Positions 41,378 to 50,139 of a DNA stretch of 64,000 bases are shown here, in pieces. Every line of letters begins with the position of its first letter. The stretch's first letter is position 1. The stretch is from Mesorhizobium silamurunense (GTDB lineage: Bacteria > Pseudomonadota > Alphaproteobacteria > Rhizobiales > Rhizobiaceae): contig NZ_JHQR01000012.1 in the NCBI RefSeq assembly GCF_014843825.1, forward strand, positions 1 through 64,000. Direction: 5' to 3'. The notes beneath the pieces were generated by a model. It had not been told where the DNA came from. It did no database searches and saw nothing but the letters and a program-made list of their open reading frames with translations. A program made the position numbers and the translations under genes.

Positions 41378-44300
41378 TTGGACCAGGAGCAACCGCAGCA
41401 CGAGAAGATCAGGTTCAGGCGTGACGAGATCACCGACCTGGGAGCGTTTCCGTCCGCATGCAGCGTGCCGCCGCTCGGCCGTGCTTCGGTGCGCCGCCGC
41501 TTTCGCGTCATCGGCCGGGTGTTCGCCGGACTCTGCGCGCTGGTGCTTCTGGCCGCAGGCGGCATCTATGTGCTCGGCTCGTCGGGCATCGGCACGGAGC
41601 GGCTTCGCGCCGAAGCCGAGACGGCCATCGAGAAGCTCGCCGGCGTCGATGTCAACGTCGCGGTCGGACCGGCGCGGCTGACGCTCGACGGTTCGAGCTT
41701 CGTCGCGCTGCAGGTGAGCGATGTCAGCCTGAAGACGGCCGACGGCAAGCCGATGGCGGAAGTCGGGCGCGTCCGCTTCGGGATGCGCCTGCTGCCGCTG
41801 CTGTCCGGCGAGGTCCGGCTGACCAGCGCCAGGTTCTCCGATGCCCACATCATGGTCGCCGCGATGCCGTCCGGCGGCGGCGACTGGACGGCGGCGCTGC
41901 GCAACGAGGACGGTCTCGTCGATCCGGAGAAAGTGTCGGCGGCGGTGTTTTCCGGCGTCAACGAAGCCTTAGACGCGGTCCGCGAGGATTCGATGCGGCA
42001 GGTCGATCTGCGCAACGTCGAGTTCGAATTGCCGGCGGGCGGATCGGTCAAGCGTGTGACCGTCACCGAGGCCACGGTTGCGCAGACCGGCACGGGCAGC
42101 ATGGAACTCTCGTCCGATGCCAACGTCGACGGCCGGCATGTCAGCCTGACCGCCTCCACGGCACGCGATCCGGGCGTGAGGCGGATCGCATCGCTGGACG
42201 CCAACCTCGAGGTGGCGGAAGCCGGTGGAACCCCGGTTCAGGGAAGCTCCAGCGGCGGAAACTCCGCTGCCCAGGGCGGCAAGCTCGGTTCGATTGCGCT
42301 GAAGCTTTCGGGCGCCGAAGCGTCCGGCGAAACGCCGTCGCGGCTGACCGCCTCGCTGTCGCTCGGCGGCTCGGTGCTCGATCTCGGCTCGCGCGGGCTG
42401 CTGCCGGCCGACGTCGATGCCAATGCCACGCTTGTTGCCGGGTCGAACAAGATCTCGATCGACAGGCTGCTGATCAAGACCGGTCGCTCGACTTTCGATT
42501 TTTCCGGCTCGATCGGGCCGAAGCCGGCGGTCGCGGGCGAAGAGCCGTCCTATCGCTACGACCTGGTCAGCGACGGCTCGACGCTCGCGCCGTCGGAATC
42601 GCCGGAGCCGGCGCTTCAGTTCCTCGCCCGCATCGCCGGCGTCTATCAGACCAAGAGCCGCAAGCTCGTCGCCGAGCAGATCGGCGTCCGCTCCGGCGGT
42701 TCGAGCGAGGTATTGGGCACGGCCTCGCTCGCCTTTATCGACAACGGGCCGCCGGGTGTGTCGCTTTCGCTTAACGTCCACGACATGCCGGTCTCGCATG
42801 TGAAGCAGTTGTGGCCATGGTTCTCGGCCCGCAACGCGCGGCTTTGGGTGCTGGACAATCTGTTCGGCGGCCGTGTGGTCGACGCCAACCTGCAGTTCCA
42901 GGTCGTACCGGGGCGGCTCGGCAACGGCGTACCGCTTTCCGGCGACGAGGTGTTCGGCCGCTTCCAGGTCGAGGGCTCGCGCTTCGACACGGCAGGCCGC
43001 ATTCCGCCGATCCGCGACGCGGTCGGTGTGGTCGCCTTCCATGGCAACGACGTCGACATCAGACTGTCTTCGGGCAGCGTCTATATGCCGAGCGGCCGCA
43101 CTGTGGCGGCAAGCGGCGGCACGCTGACGGTTAAGGAAGCAAACCATTCGCCGGTTATCGGCGCGCTCGACATCGATGTTGCGGGCGAGGCGTCGGCGAT
43201 TGCGGAGCTCGCCTCGTACGAGCCGATCAATGCCATGCGCCATGTCGGCCTGGTGCCGGAAGACCTGACGGGCACCGTTACCGGTCATGTCCGGGCGGAC
43301 ATCCCGCTGACCTCCGGCGTCGACACCTCGAAGCTCAATTGGCTGGTGGCGCTGGACTACCAGGATCTTTCTTTAGCCAAGCCGTTCGAGGACCAGACGG
43401 TGACCGAGGCCGACGGGTCGATCACCGTCAGCCCCGACCGCGCGGTGATATCGGCCAAGGCGAAGCTGAACGGCATTCCGGCCGAGCTCGATCTGGTCGA
43501 GCCGCTCGAGGACAGCGGGCCGCCGCGCAGCCGTAAGGTGGCGCTCGTGCTCGACGACAAGACGCGCGACGCGACGATGCCGGGCCTCTCGCCGCTGCTT
43601 TCCGGGACCATCAAGGTGTCGATCGACAAGAGCGGCGAGGGCAGCCAGAACGTCTCGGCCGACCTGACCAACGCCCGGCTCGACATTCCTTGGGTCGGGT
43701 GGAGCAAGGGGGCGGGCATTCCCGCCAAGGCCACCTTCACCATGGCCAAGTCGGGCAGCACCACCACGCTGTCGGATTTCAACCTCGAAGGGAAGAGCTT
43801 TTCCGTCGACGGCGACGTAACGTTGGTCAACGGGGCGCTGTCGCAGGCGCGTTTCAGCAAGGTCGCGCTGAACAGGGGCGACGACGTCGCCGTCGCGGTC
43901 AAGCGGTCGGGCAAGGGCTACGCGGTCGATGTCAGCGGCGAGTCGCTCGACGCCCGCTCGCTGATCAAGCAGTTCACCTCCGACGTCGACACGGCCACAA
44001 AAGGCGCCGGCGCCGGCGCGATCTCGGTCAGCGCCGACGTGAAGTCCTTGGCAGGCTTCCACGACGAGGTCTTGTCGAACCTGAAGCTGGATTACAGCGC
44101 AGCTGGTTCCCGGGTGAATGGCCTCGATGTCAGCGCGACGGCGAGTTCGGGCGCCGCGATCACGATCAGGAACACAACCGGCGACAGCGGCCGGTCGCTC
44201 AGGATGAAATCGGACGATGCCGGAGCAATCCTGCGCTTCCTTAACATCTATGAGCATATGGAGGGCGGGGCGATCACGCTGTCGCTCGCGGGCGCCGCCG

Positions 44301-44788
44301 ACGGGCCGATGAAGGGCCAGGTCGACGCCAGCAATTTCTACGTTGTGAACGAGCCGAAGCTCGCTTCGATCGTGTCAACCAGGCCGGCCGGCGACACGCG
44401 CAGCCTCAACCAGGCGGTGAAGGCCGACATCGACACCTCAAGGGTGCAGTTCGAGCGCGGCTTTGCCGAGATCGACAAGGGATCCGGCTATCTCAGACTG
44501 GCAAACGGCCTGCTGCGCGGTCCGCGCATCGGCACCACTTTCCAGGGCACGCTTTACGACGAGAACAACAATATGGACATGACCGGCACCTTCATGCCGG
44601 TCTATGGGCTGAACCGCATTTTTGGCGAATTGCCGCTGTTCGGCCCGCTGCTCGGCAACGGCCGCGACCGCGGCCTGATCGGCGTCACCTACCGGCTGCG
44701 CGGCAACGCCAACAAGCCGACCCTCAACATCAATCCGCTTTCCGTGGTGGCACCCGGGATATTCCGGTCGATCTTCGAGTACAGGTGA
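41378..44788 (+). CDS. AsmA/YhdP-like envelope protein (DUF3971)
   Basis: A very large inner-membrane-anchored periplasmic protein of the AsmA/TamB class, thought to help move phospholipid to the outer membrane. The product of up to 1136 residues has one N-terminal membrane helix (VFAGLCALVLLAAGGIYVLG, about residues 49-68), repetitive beta-strand sequence throughout, and a C-terminal region GLLRGPRIGTTFQGTLYDEN, MTGTFMPVYGLNRIFGELPL, GLIGVTYRLRGNANKPTLNI typical of YhdP-like proteins. The first codon is uncertain: TTG at 41378 and GTG at 41465 or 41489 are all possible. It diverges from bcp. Confidence 0.88.
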   Translation: MDQEQPQHEKIRFRRDEITDLGAFPSACSVPPLGRASVRRRFRVIGRVFAGLCALVLLAAGGIYVLGSSGIGTERLRAEAETAIEKLAGVDVNVAVGPARLTLDGSSFVALQVSDVSLKTADGKPMAEVGRVRFGMRLLPLLSGEVRLTSARFSDAHIMVAAMPSGGGDWTAALRNEDGLVDPEKVSAAVFSGVNEALDAVREDSMRQVDLRNVEFELPAGGSVKRVTVTEATVAQTGTGSMELSSDANVDGRHVSLTASTARDPGVRRIASLDANLEVAEAGGTPVQGSSSGGNSAAQGGKLGSIALKLSGAEASGETPSRLTASLSLGGSVLDLGSRGLLPADVDANATLVAGSNKISIDRLLIKTGRSTFDFSGSIGPKPAVAGEEPSYRYDLVSDGSTLAPSESPEPALQFLARIAGVYQTKSRKLVAEQIGVRSGGSSEVLGTASLAFIDNGPPGVSLSLNVHDMPVSHVKQLWPWFSARNARLWVLDNLFGGRVVDANLQFQVVPGRLGNGVPLSGDEVFGRFQVEGSRFDTAGRIPPIRDAVGVVAFHGNDVDIRLSSGSVYMPSGRTVAASGGTLTVKEANHSPVIGALDIDVAGEASAIAELASYEPINAMRHVGLVPEDLTGTVTGHVRADIPLTSGVDTSKLNWLVALDYQDLSLAKPFEDQTVTEADGSITVSPDRAVISAKAKLNGIPAELDLVEPLEDSGPPRSRKVALVLDDKTRDATMPGLSPLLSGTIKVSIDKSGEGSQNVSADLTNARLDIPWVGWSKGAGIPAKATFTMAKSGSTTTLSDFNLEGKSFSVDGDVTLVNGALSQARFSKVALNRGDDVAVAVKRSGKGYAVDVSGESLDARSLIKQFTSDVDTATKGAGAGAISVSADVKSLAGFHDEVLSNLKLDYSAAGSRVNGLDVSATASSGAAITIRNTTGDSGRSLRMKSDDAGAILRFLNIYEHMEGGAITLSLAGAADGPMKGQVDASNFYVVNEPKLASIVSTRPAGDTRSLNQAVKADIDTSRVQFERGFAEIDKGSGYLRLANGLLRGPRIGTTFQGTLYDENNNMDMTGTFMPVYGLNRIFGELPLFGPLLGNGRDRGLIGVTYRLRGNANKPTLNINPLSVVAPGIFRSIFEYR

Positions 44789-44901
44789 GGGCTGGCGACG
44801 CATCGTTCGGGCAGGGGGCTTGGCCTGTCTTGATGTCGCAGTGGCGGGCGATCACCGGCTTGGGACTTGCAAAAGCCACGCTTTGCGATCAGCCTAACAG
44901 A

Positions 44902-45288
44902 ATGATGGCTCGGCTTTCGCCAAAACATCTTTTGGTCATGCTGCTCGCGGTCTTCCTGACCGCGGGGTTCAGCCTGTCCGCTGCCCAGGCCAGTGTCATG
45001 CCGGTCCGCATGGCGGGCGCGATGACGATGCCAGCCGATATGGGCATGGGCAAAATGGCCGAGACGCCCATGAAGGGCGATTGCAACGCCTGCCTCAAGG
45101 ACACGGGCACTAAGGGCAGCCCGATGCAGTGTCCGGCGGTCTGCATCGCGCCAGCGCTCGCCGTGCTGCCGCAGGATTTCGGGGTAGTCCCGGTTCCCTC
45201 GGTGCAGCAGCCATCGGCCTTGCCCGCTGCGTTCCCGCACGGGCGAAGTTCCGTGCCTGATCCATACCCTCCAAGACCCAGCGCTTGA
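44902..45288 (+). CDS. Secreted Met/Cys-rich protein of the copper cluster
   Basis: The 128-residue product has a signal peptide (hydrophobic HLLVMLLAVFLTAGFSLSAA, cleavage likely after AQA) and a short mature part rich in methionine (AGAMTMPADMGMGKMAETPM) with two cysteine pairs, CNACLKD and CPAVC. Met-rich and Cys-paired periplasmic peptides typically bind Cu(I). It is followed by the decayed multicopper oxidase. An earlier in-frame start at 44785 overlaps the AsmA-like stop and would put the signal peptide internally, so 44902 is preferred. Confidence 0.7.
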   Translation: MMARLSPKHLLVMLLAVFLTAGFSLSAAQASVMPVRMAGAMTMPADMGMGKMAETPMKGDCNACLKDTGTKGSPMQCPAVCIAPALAVLPQDFGVVPVPSVQQPSALPAAFPHGRSSVPDPYPPRPSA

Positions 45289-45426
45289 CGCCGTTTCAGC
45301 CGCAACACGGCTGATCCCCGGCGCCTGATCGCCTACGTCGCGCATCGTTGCGCCGCGGGCGCGCACAGCAATCCAGTTCGTTGTCGAGCCGTTCGCCATC
45401 GATCGAGATCGCAAAGGGTTTGAAGG

Positions 45427-46685
45427 GTGAAATACGATTATCATTGCACCGTGTCGCGTCGCGGGTTTCTCGCGGCAGCCGCAGGTGCCGCCATATCTGC
45501 TTCGCTGCGTCCAACTCGCGCCTCCGCTCTCGAAGAGCGCCAAATCAAGGCCGCGCCCGGCGAAGCCCGCTTCAGTGGCTCGGACGGTCCGTCCACTGCT
45601 GCCTGGACTTACAACGGAGCCATATCCGGTCCAGCGTTGCGGCTCAGACAAGGCCGGCCGGTCCGCATCACCGTCGAAAACGGGCTGGATGAGGACACCA
45701 CCGTCCACTGGCATGGCATCCGCTTGCCGAACGCCATGGACGGCGTGCCGGGGCTCGCGCAGCCGCCCATCAAGCCGGGCGAAAGCTTCCTCTACGAGTT
45801 CACGCCGCCGGATGCCGGCACGTTCTGGTATCACCCGCACGCCGACAGCCTCGTGCAGCTCGGTCGCGGGCTCGCCGGCCCGCTGATCGTCGAGGAGGCC
45901 GAGCCCGCGGCCTTCGACCGCGACCTTCTCTGGCTGCTGCAGGACTGGCGGCTTACCAAGGACGGCCAGATCGCCGGCGGTTTCGGCAACATGATGGATG
46001 CGTCGATGTCGGGTCGCGTCGGCAATCTGGTCACCATCAACGGCACTGTGCCGGCCGACCTCGGCGTGAGGGCCGGCGAGCGCCTCAGGCTGCGGCTCGC
46101 CAATGCCTCGCTTGCCCGCATGATGGCGCTGCGCTTCGAAGGCCATCGGCCGATGGTCCTGGCGATCGACGGCCAGCCCTGCAATCCTCATGAACCGGAT
46201 GACGGTCGACTGGTGCTGGCGCCGGCCATGCGCATCGACGTCGTGCTCGACATGCAGGGCGACCCGGGCAGCCGGCATGCCGTGATCGACGACTTTTACG
46301 ACGGGCTCGCTTACACGCTGACCAACCTTGCCTATGACAAGGCGCCTCCGCTCAGGGCGCATCCCATCGACGCCCCTGTCGGCCTGCCGCGCAATCCGCT
46401 GCCGGCGCCGGACCTGGCGAACGCCGTGCGCCAGGAAATCGTGCTGCAGGGCGGCATGATGGGCGGCGGCAAGTTCGCCGGCGTCGGCGGCATGATGGGT
46501 ATGGGCATGCCCGGCATGAATGGCTCCGCCGCCTGGGCGATCAATGGCAGGACACGGTGCTGCTGGCGCCCAAGGACGTGATCGAATGCGCCTTCGTCGC
46601 CGACAATCCCGGCAACTGGATGCTGCATTGTCATGTCGCCGACCACCAGATGTCCGGCCTGATGACCGTGTTCCGGGTGACCTGA
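45427..46685 (+). pseudogene. Multicopper oxidase with internal deletion and frameshift
   Basis: A Tat-exported (SRRGFLAAAAGAAISAS) periplasmic multicopper oxidase. The open frame (45427-46581) has the first two cupredoxin domains with TVHWHGIRLPNAMDGVPG and GTFWYHPHADS, two of the four copper-ligand motifs. After SAAWAINGR (about 46549) the frame runs out, but GDTVLLAPKDVIECAFVADN and NWMLHCHVADHQMSGLMTVF continue in a different frame to a TGA at 46683-46685. The HPMHLHGH ligand region normally between these is missing, about 50-60 codons. The third domain cannot form, so the enzyme is presumably inactive. Confidence 0.85.
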
Positions 46686-46722
46686 TTTTCAATCCAACCC
46701 ATCAACCAAGGAGAACTGCAAA

Positions 46723-47157
46723 ATGAAGCTGACCTACGCGCTGACCGCCCTCGGCCTCGCGATCGCAACGCCGCTGCCGGCACTCGCCGCGACGATCGCC
46801 GCGGTGATGTACAAGAACCCGCAATGCAGCTGCTGCGAGGCATACGCCGCCTATCTCGAGCAGAACGGCTTCAAGGTCGACATCAAGCCGGTCAACAATC
46901 TCTTCAGCAGCGATGCCGGCGTGCCAGCAGACCTTGAAGGCTGCCACACGATGATGGTGGACGGTTATGTCGTCGACGGCCTGATGCCGGTCGAGATCGT
47001 CAAGAAGCTTCTCACCGAACGGCCGGCCATCACAGGCATTACACTCGCCGGCATGCCTGCCGGCGCACCCGGCATGGGTGGCCAGAAAGACGGAACCTGG
47101 ACGGTCTATGCCTTCACCAGGGACGGCAAGGCGCCGACTGTCTATGCGACGGAATGA
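46723..47157 (+). CDS. DUF411 copper-associated periplasmic protein
   Basis: The 144-residue product has a signal peptide (YALTALGLAIATPLPALAA) and the DUF411 domain: MYKNPQCSCCEAYAAYLEQN with the CSCC metal site, and LEGCHTMMVDGYVVDGLMPV. DUF411 proteins accompany copper and mercury resistance genes and are presumed metal chaperones. AAGGAGAACTGCAAA before the ATG is a strong ribosome-binding site. It lies 37 bases after the multicopper oxidase remnant and 4 bases before the TlpA-like gene. Confidence 0.9.
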   Translation: MKLTYALTALGLAIATPLPALAATIAAVMYKNPQCSCCEAYAAYLEQNGFKVDIKPVNNLFSSDAGVPADLEGCHTMMVDGYVVDGLMPVEIVKKLLTERPAITGITLAGMPAGAPGMGGQKDGTWTVYAFTRDGKAPTVYATE

Positions 47158-47161
47158 GCGC

Positions 47162-47707
47162 ATGATCGCAAGCAAGCTGGCCGTGGCCCTTTCGGCAATG
47201 CTGCTCACGGCCTCGCTGCCCGCAGCGGCGGCGGAGGCGCCGCAGAACTTCGCCGTTCTCGATACGCCCGCCGCGTTGCCGGAGATCAGCTTCGCGGATG
47301 CGGCCGGCCAGCCGAAAACGCTCGCCGACTATTCCGGCAAGGTGGTGCTGCTCAACATCTGGGCGACGTGGTGCGGGCCCTGCCGCAAGGAAATGCCGAC
47401 GCTCGACCGGCTGCAGGCCAAGCTGGGCGGGCTGGACTTCGAGGTCGTCGCGCTGTCGATGGACCGGAAGGGTCCGGACGTCGTGAAGAAATTCTTCGCC
47501 GAGACAGGTGTCATGCACCTTGCGCTCAACATCGACACCTCCGCCCAAGCGATGTTCACGCTTGGCGCCGTCGGCCTGCCGATGACGCTGCTGATCGACG
47601 GGCAAGAGAAGGAAATCGGCCGGCTGATCGGCCCGGCCGAGTGGGACGCTCCCGACATGGTCGACTTCATCCGCGCCCGCATCGCCGACGATCAGAAGGA
47701 GAAATGA
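47162..47707 (+). CDS. TlpA-like periplasmic thioredoxin
   Basis: A thiol-disulfide oxidoreductase, 181 residues. Signal peptide (KLAVALSAMLLTASLPAAAA) then a thioredoxin fold with the active site ATWCGPCRKEMPTLDRL and the cis-proline region GLPMTLLIDGQEKEIGRL. TlpA proteins reduce copper-site cysteines of SCO and CoxB during cytochrome oxidase assembly. The start at 47162 is chosen, 4 bases past the DUF411 stop; a frame from 47078 lies within that gene. It is followed after 3 bases by the SCO gene. Confidence 0.92.
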   Translation: MIASKLAVALSAMLLTASLPAAAAEAPQNFAVLDTPAALPEISFADAAGQPKTLADYSGKVVLLNIWATWCGPCRKEMPTLDRLQAKLGGLDFEVVALSMDRKGPDVVKKFFAETGVMHLALNIDTSAQAMFTLGAVGLPMTLLIDGQEKEIGRLIGPAEWDAPDMVDFIRARIADDQKEK

Positions 47708-47710
47708 GCG

Positions 47711-48433
47711 ATGCCTGTTCGGACACGCCACGAGCCGAGTTGGATGCGCCTGCTGCTCGGCCTGATCGCGCTTACGGCGCTGGCCGTTGGCTTCGTCCAT
47801 GGCGCCCGGGCGCATTCGCTGGATGACATCGACGCCATGCTGCAGAGCGACGAGAAGTATTTCCAGCCAATCGACAAACCGGTGCCGGACTTCACGCTAC
47901 GCGCCGCCGACGGGCGTATCGTGCGGCCGGCCGATCTCATCGGCAAGGTCGTCGTGCCCCATTTCATCTACACCTCGTGCCCGGACGTTTGCCCGCTGCA
48001 TGCAGAGAAGGTCGCCGAGGTCCAGAAGATGGTGAACTCGACGCCGATGAAGGACCGGGTCGTCTTCATCAGCATAACCACCGACCCGCGGAAGGACACG
48101 CCCGATGCGCTCAAGGCCTACGGGCCGACACATGGGCTCGACCCGGTCAACTGGCTGTTCCTGACCACGGCCCCGGACCAGCCCGAAGATGCGACCCGCA
48201 AGCTGGCGGAAGCCTTCGGGCACAAGTTCACCCTCACCGATGACGGTTATCAGATGCACGGCATCGTCACCCATGTGATCGACAGGGAGGGCCGCTGGCG
48301 GGCGAATTTCCACGGGCTGAACTTCCAGCCCATCAACCTCGTCACCTTCGTCAACGCGCTCACCAACAATGTCGAGCGCCCGCACCACGAGCAGGACGAA
48401 GGTTGGCTGGCGAAACTGAAGAACCTGCTGTGA
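47711..48433 (+). CDS. SCO1/SenC-family copper chaperone
   Basis: It carries copper to the Cu-A site of cytochrome oxidase or acts as a thiol reductant. The 240-residue product has an N-terminal signal or membrane helix (LLLGLIALTALAVGFVHG), VPDFTLRAADGRIVRPADLI, the CxxxC copper site FIYTSCPDVCPLHAEKV, and the distal copper-binding His in MHGIVTHVIDREG. All SCO ligands are intact. It is cotranscribed with the TlpA-like gene. Confidence 0.93.
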   Translation: MPVRTRHEPSWMRLLLGLIALTALAVGFVHGARAHSLDDIDAMLQSDEKYFQPIDKPVPDFTLRAADGRIVRPADLIGKVVVPHFIYTSCPDVCPLHAEKVAEVQKMVNSTPMKDRVVFISITTDPRKDTPDALKAYGPTHGLDPVNWLFLTTAPDQPEDATRKLAEAFGHKFTLTDDGYQMHGIVTHVIDREGRWRANFHGLNFQPINLVTFVNALTNNVERPHHEQDEGWLAKLKNLL

Positions 48434-48469
48434 GGCAGGACCACCGCTCTCGAAAAGAAAGGGAAGCAC

Positions 48470-49261
48470 ATGTTCACCAGGGCGCATAAGAGCCGAACTT
48501 TCGGAAGCATCTTTCGCAGCATCCTGCTCGCTGCACTGGCGGGATGGTTCCTGCTCCATCCAGGCTTTCTGGGCGTGCGGGGACCGGCGCTCGCGGCCGG
48601 TGAAATGTCCCAAGATCAGCTCGACCAGCGGATCCATGACTATATCCTGGCGCATCCGGAGGTTCTCGTGCAGGCGCTGCAGAGTCTGGATCAGCGCCAG
48701 CGCGAGGCGGAGCTGGCCGAGGCCAGAAAGGTGCTCAAGGCGCGCGCGGACGACATCTTCCATGACAAGCGGAGCCCCGTCGGCGGCAATGCGCAAGGCA
48801 ATGTCACCCTGGTCGAATTCTTCGACTATAATTGCCCCTATTGCCGCATGATGGCGCCGATCATGGACCAGGCCGTGGCCGACGATCCACAGCTCAGAAT
48901 CGTCTACAAGGAATTCCCTATCCTCGGCCCGGATTCCGTGTTCGCGGCCAAGGCCGCGCTTGCCGCCGACAAGCAAGGCAAATACGCGGCGTTTCACAAG
49001 GCGCTCTACGCAGCAAAGACAAGGGTGACCGAGGCGGTCGTGCTCAAGATCGCCGCCGAGGCCGGGCTGGACGTCGAGCGCATGAAGGCCGACATGCGGC
49101 AGCCCGACATCCAGGCATCGATCGACCGCAATACGGAACTGGCGCAAGCGCTCAGGATCACGGGGACGCCCGGCTTCGTCGCCGGCGACCAGATTTATCC
49201 TGGCGCGACCGACCTTGCGACACTGAAAACATTCGTCAACCAAGCGAGGGCCGGCAAATGA
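48470..49261 (+). CDS. DsbA-family periplasmic thiol oxidoreductase
   Basis: The 263-residue product has an N-terminal membrane/signal segment (SILLAALAGWFLLHPGFLG), a helical linker (DQLDQRIHDYILAHPEVLVQ), and a DsbA-like thioredoxin domain with the active site DYNCPYCRMMAPIMDQA and cis-Pro loop ITGTPGFVAGDQIYPGA. The A-H-P-E segment and helical linker match the ScsC/BdbD-like copper-tolerance proteins. It is 36 bases after SCO and overlaps the next gene by 4 bases (ATGA). Confidence 0.92.
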   Translation: MFTRAHKSRTFGSIFRSILLAALAGWFLLHPGFLGVRGPALAAGEMSQDQLDQRIHDYILAHPEVLVQALQSLDQRQREAELAEARKVLKARADDIFHDKRSPVGGNAQGNVTLVEFFDYNCPYCRMMAPIMDQAVADDPQLRIVYKEFPILGPDSVFAAKAALAADKQGKYAAFHKALYAAKTRVTEAVVLKIAAEAGLDVERMKADMRQPDIQASIDRNTELAQALRITGTPGFVAGDQIYPGATDLATLKTFVNQARAGK

Positions 49262-49815
49262 CCAGCACCCCAAACCGGCGCACGATTGTTCTCGGCGTGT
49301 TTGGCGTCGCCACGGCCGCAAGCCTTTTCGAGCGGCCTGAATCGGCAATCGCCGCCGAAGATCCGGAGCTGGCAAGGCGTTTCAAGGATCTCAGCGAGAA
49401 CGGCAACAGCACCTGTTCGGCCAAGTTCACGGAAACGATCGCGACCATGCCGGCGATGGCGCGCATCAAGGGCTCGTGCTGCAGCCCGATGGAGCTGAAG
49501 CGCTATGGCGAGCAGGTGAGGGGGCTTACCAAATACCGCGCCATCCCGATGATCCCCGGCGATCCCTACGATATAGCGGCTGCGACAGCGCAACAGATGA
49601 TGCCATATTACGATCTGAAGCTCACCGGCGACGAGCAGAAGGCCTATGACTATGCGATGGCCAATTCCGAGGAGAAGGGTCCCTGCTGCTGCCCATGCTG
49701 GCGCTGGAAGGTATATGGCGGGCTGGCGAAATACCTGATCCACGAACACGGTTTTGACGGCAAACAGATCGTCGATGTGTGGGATCTTTCAGACGGCTGC
49801 GGGGGCGGGATGTAA
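49258..49815 (+). CDS. Cys-rich secreted protein of unknown function
   Basis: The 185-residue product begins MTSTPNRRTIVLGVFGVATA, a Tat-like signal (RRTIVLG). The mature part has 9 cysteines: one in NSTCSAKF, CCS in IKGSCCSPMEL, CCCPCW in GPCCCPCWRWKVYGG, and one in SDGCGGGM. Histidines lie at LIHEHGFDG. It overlaps the DsbA-like gene by 4 bases, so the oxidoreductase may form or reduce its disulfides. The clusters would suit Cu(I) binding. I do not know a family for it. Confidence 0.85.
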   Translation: MTSTPNRRTIVLGVFGVATAASLFERPESAIAAEDPELARRFKDLSENGNSTCSAKFTETIATMPAMARIKGSCCSPMELKRYGEQVRGLTKYRAIPMIPGDPYDIAAATAQQMMPYYDLKLTGDEQKAYDYAMANSEEKGPCCCPCWRWKVYGGLAKYLIHEHGFDGKQIVDVWDLSDGCGGGM

Positions 49816-49971
49816 GGCTTGCCGGGAAGTGACATTTCCGCCCGCTGATCGCTGCCCGTCAACTCGAAACCTCGTCCGCCTTGACGGGCTTGCGCGGCGA
49901 CCTAGTTCACCCCGCAATCGCCGATACGCACCGGCGAGGCCGGCTCTCGCCACCCATGGAGGATGATCGCC

Positions 49972-50082
49972 ATGATGGATGGTTCGGCTTGGATGATGGG
50001 CGGCATGGCGCTCATCTGGGTCTTGGTCTTCATCACGCTTTTGCTCAGCATAGCGGCGCTGGTCAAATACCTGCGAAGCTGA
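49972..50082 (+). CDS. 36-residue single-pass membrane peptide
   Basis: The reading frame gives MMDGSAWMMGGMALIWVLVF then ITLLLSIAALVKYLRS and stop. It has a short Met-rich outer part (five Met in the first 12 residues), one membrane helix (about residues 13-31) and a basic end. GGAGGATGATCGCC before the ATG is a strong ribosome-binding site, which is why I accept so short a gene. It sits 156 bases after the Cys-rich gene at the end of the copper cluster. Similar Met-rich mini-proteins occur near copper export genes. Confidence 0.65.
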   Translation: MMDGSAWMMGGMALIWVLVFITLLLSIAALVKYLRS

Positions 50083-50139
50083 CCGGCCCCGCGCATTCCG
50101 GCAAGGGTCGCGGCCGACAAGAGGTGTGGCCGCGAATGG

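Noticed and set aside
44689..46692. 667-codon minus-strand frame
   Set aside because: Antisense to the copper cluster; Arg/His/Gly composition without motifs.
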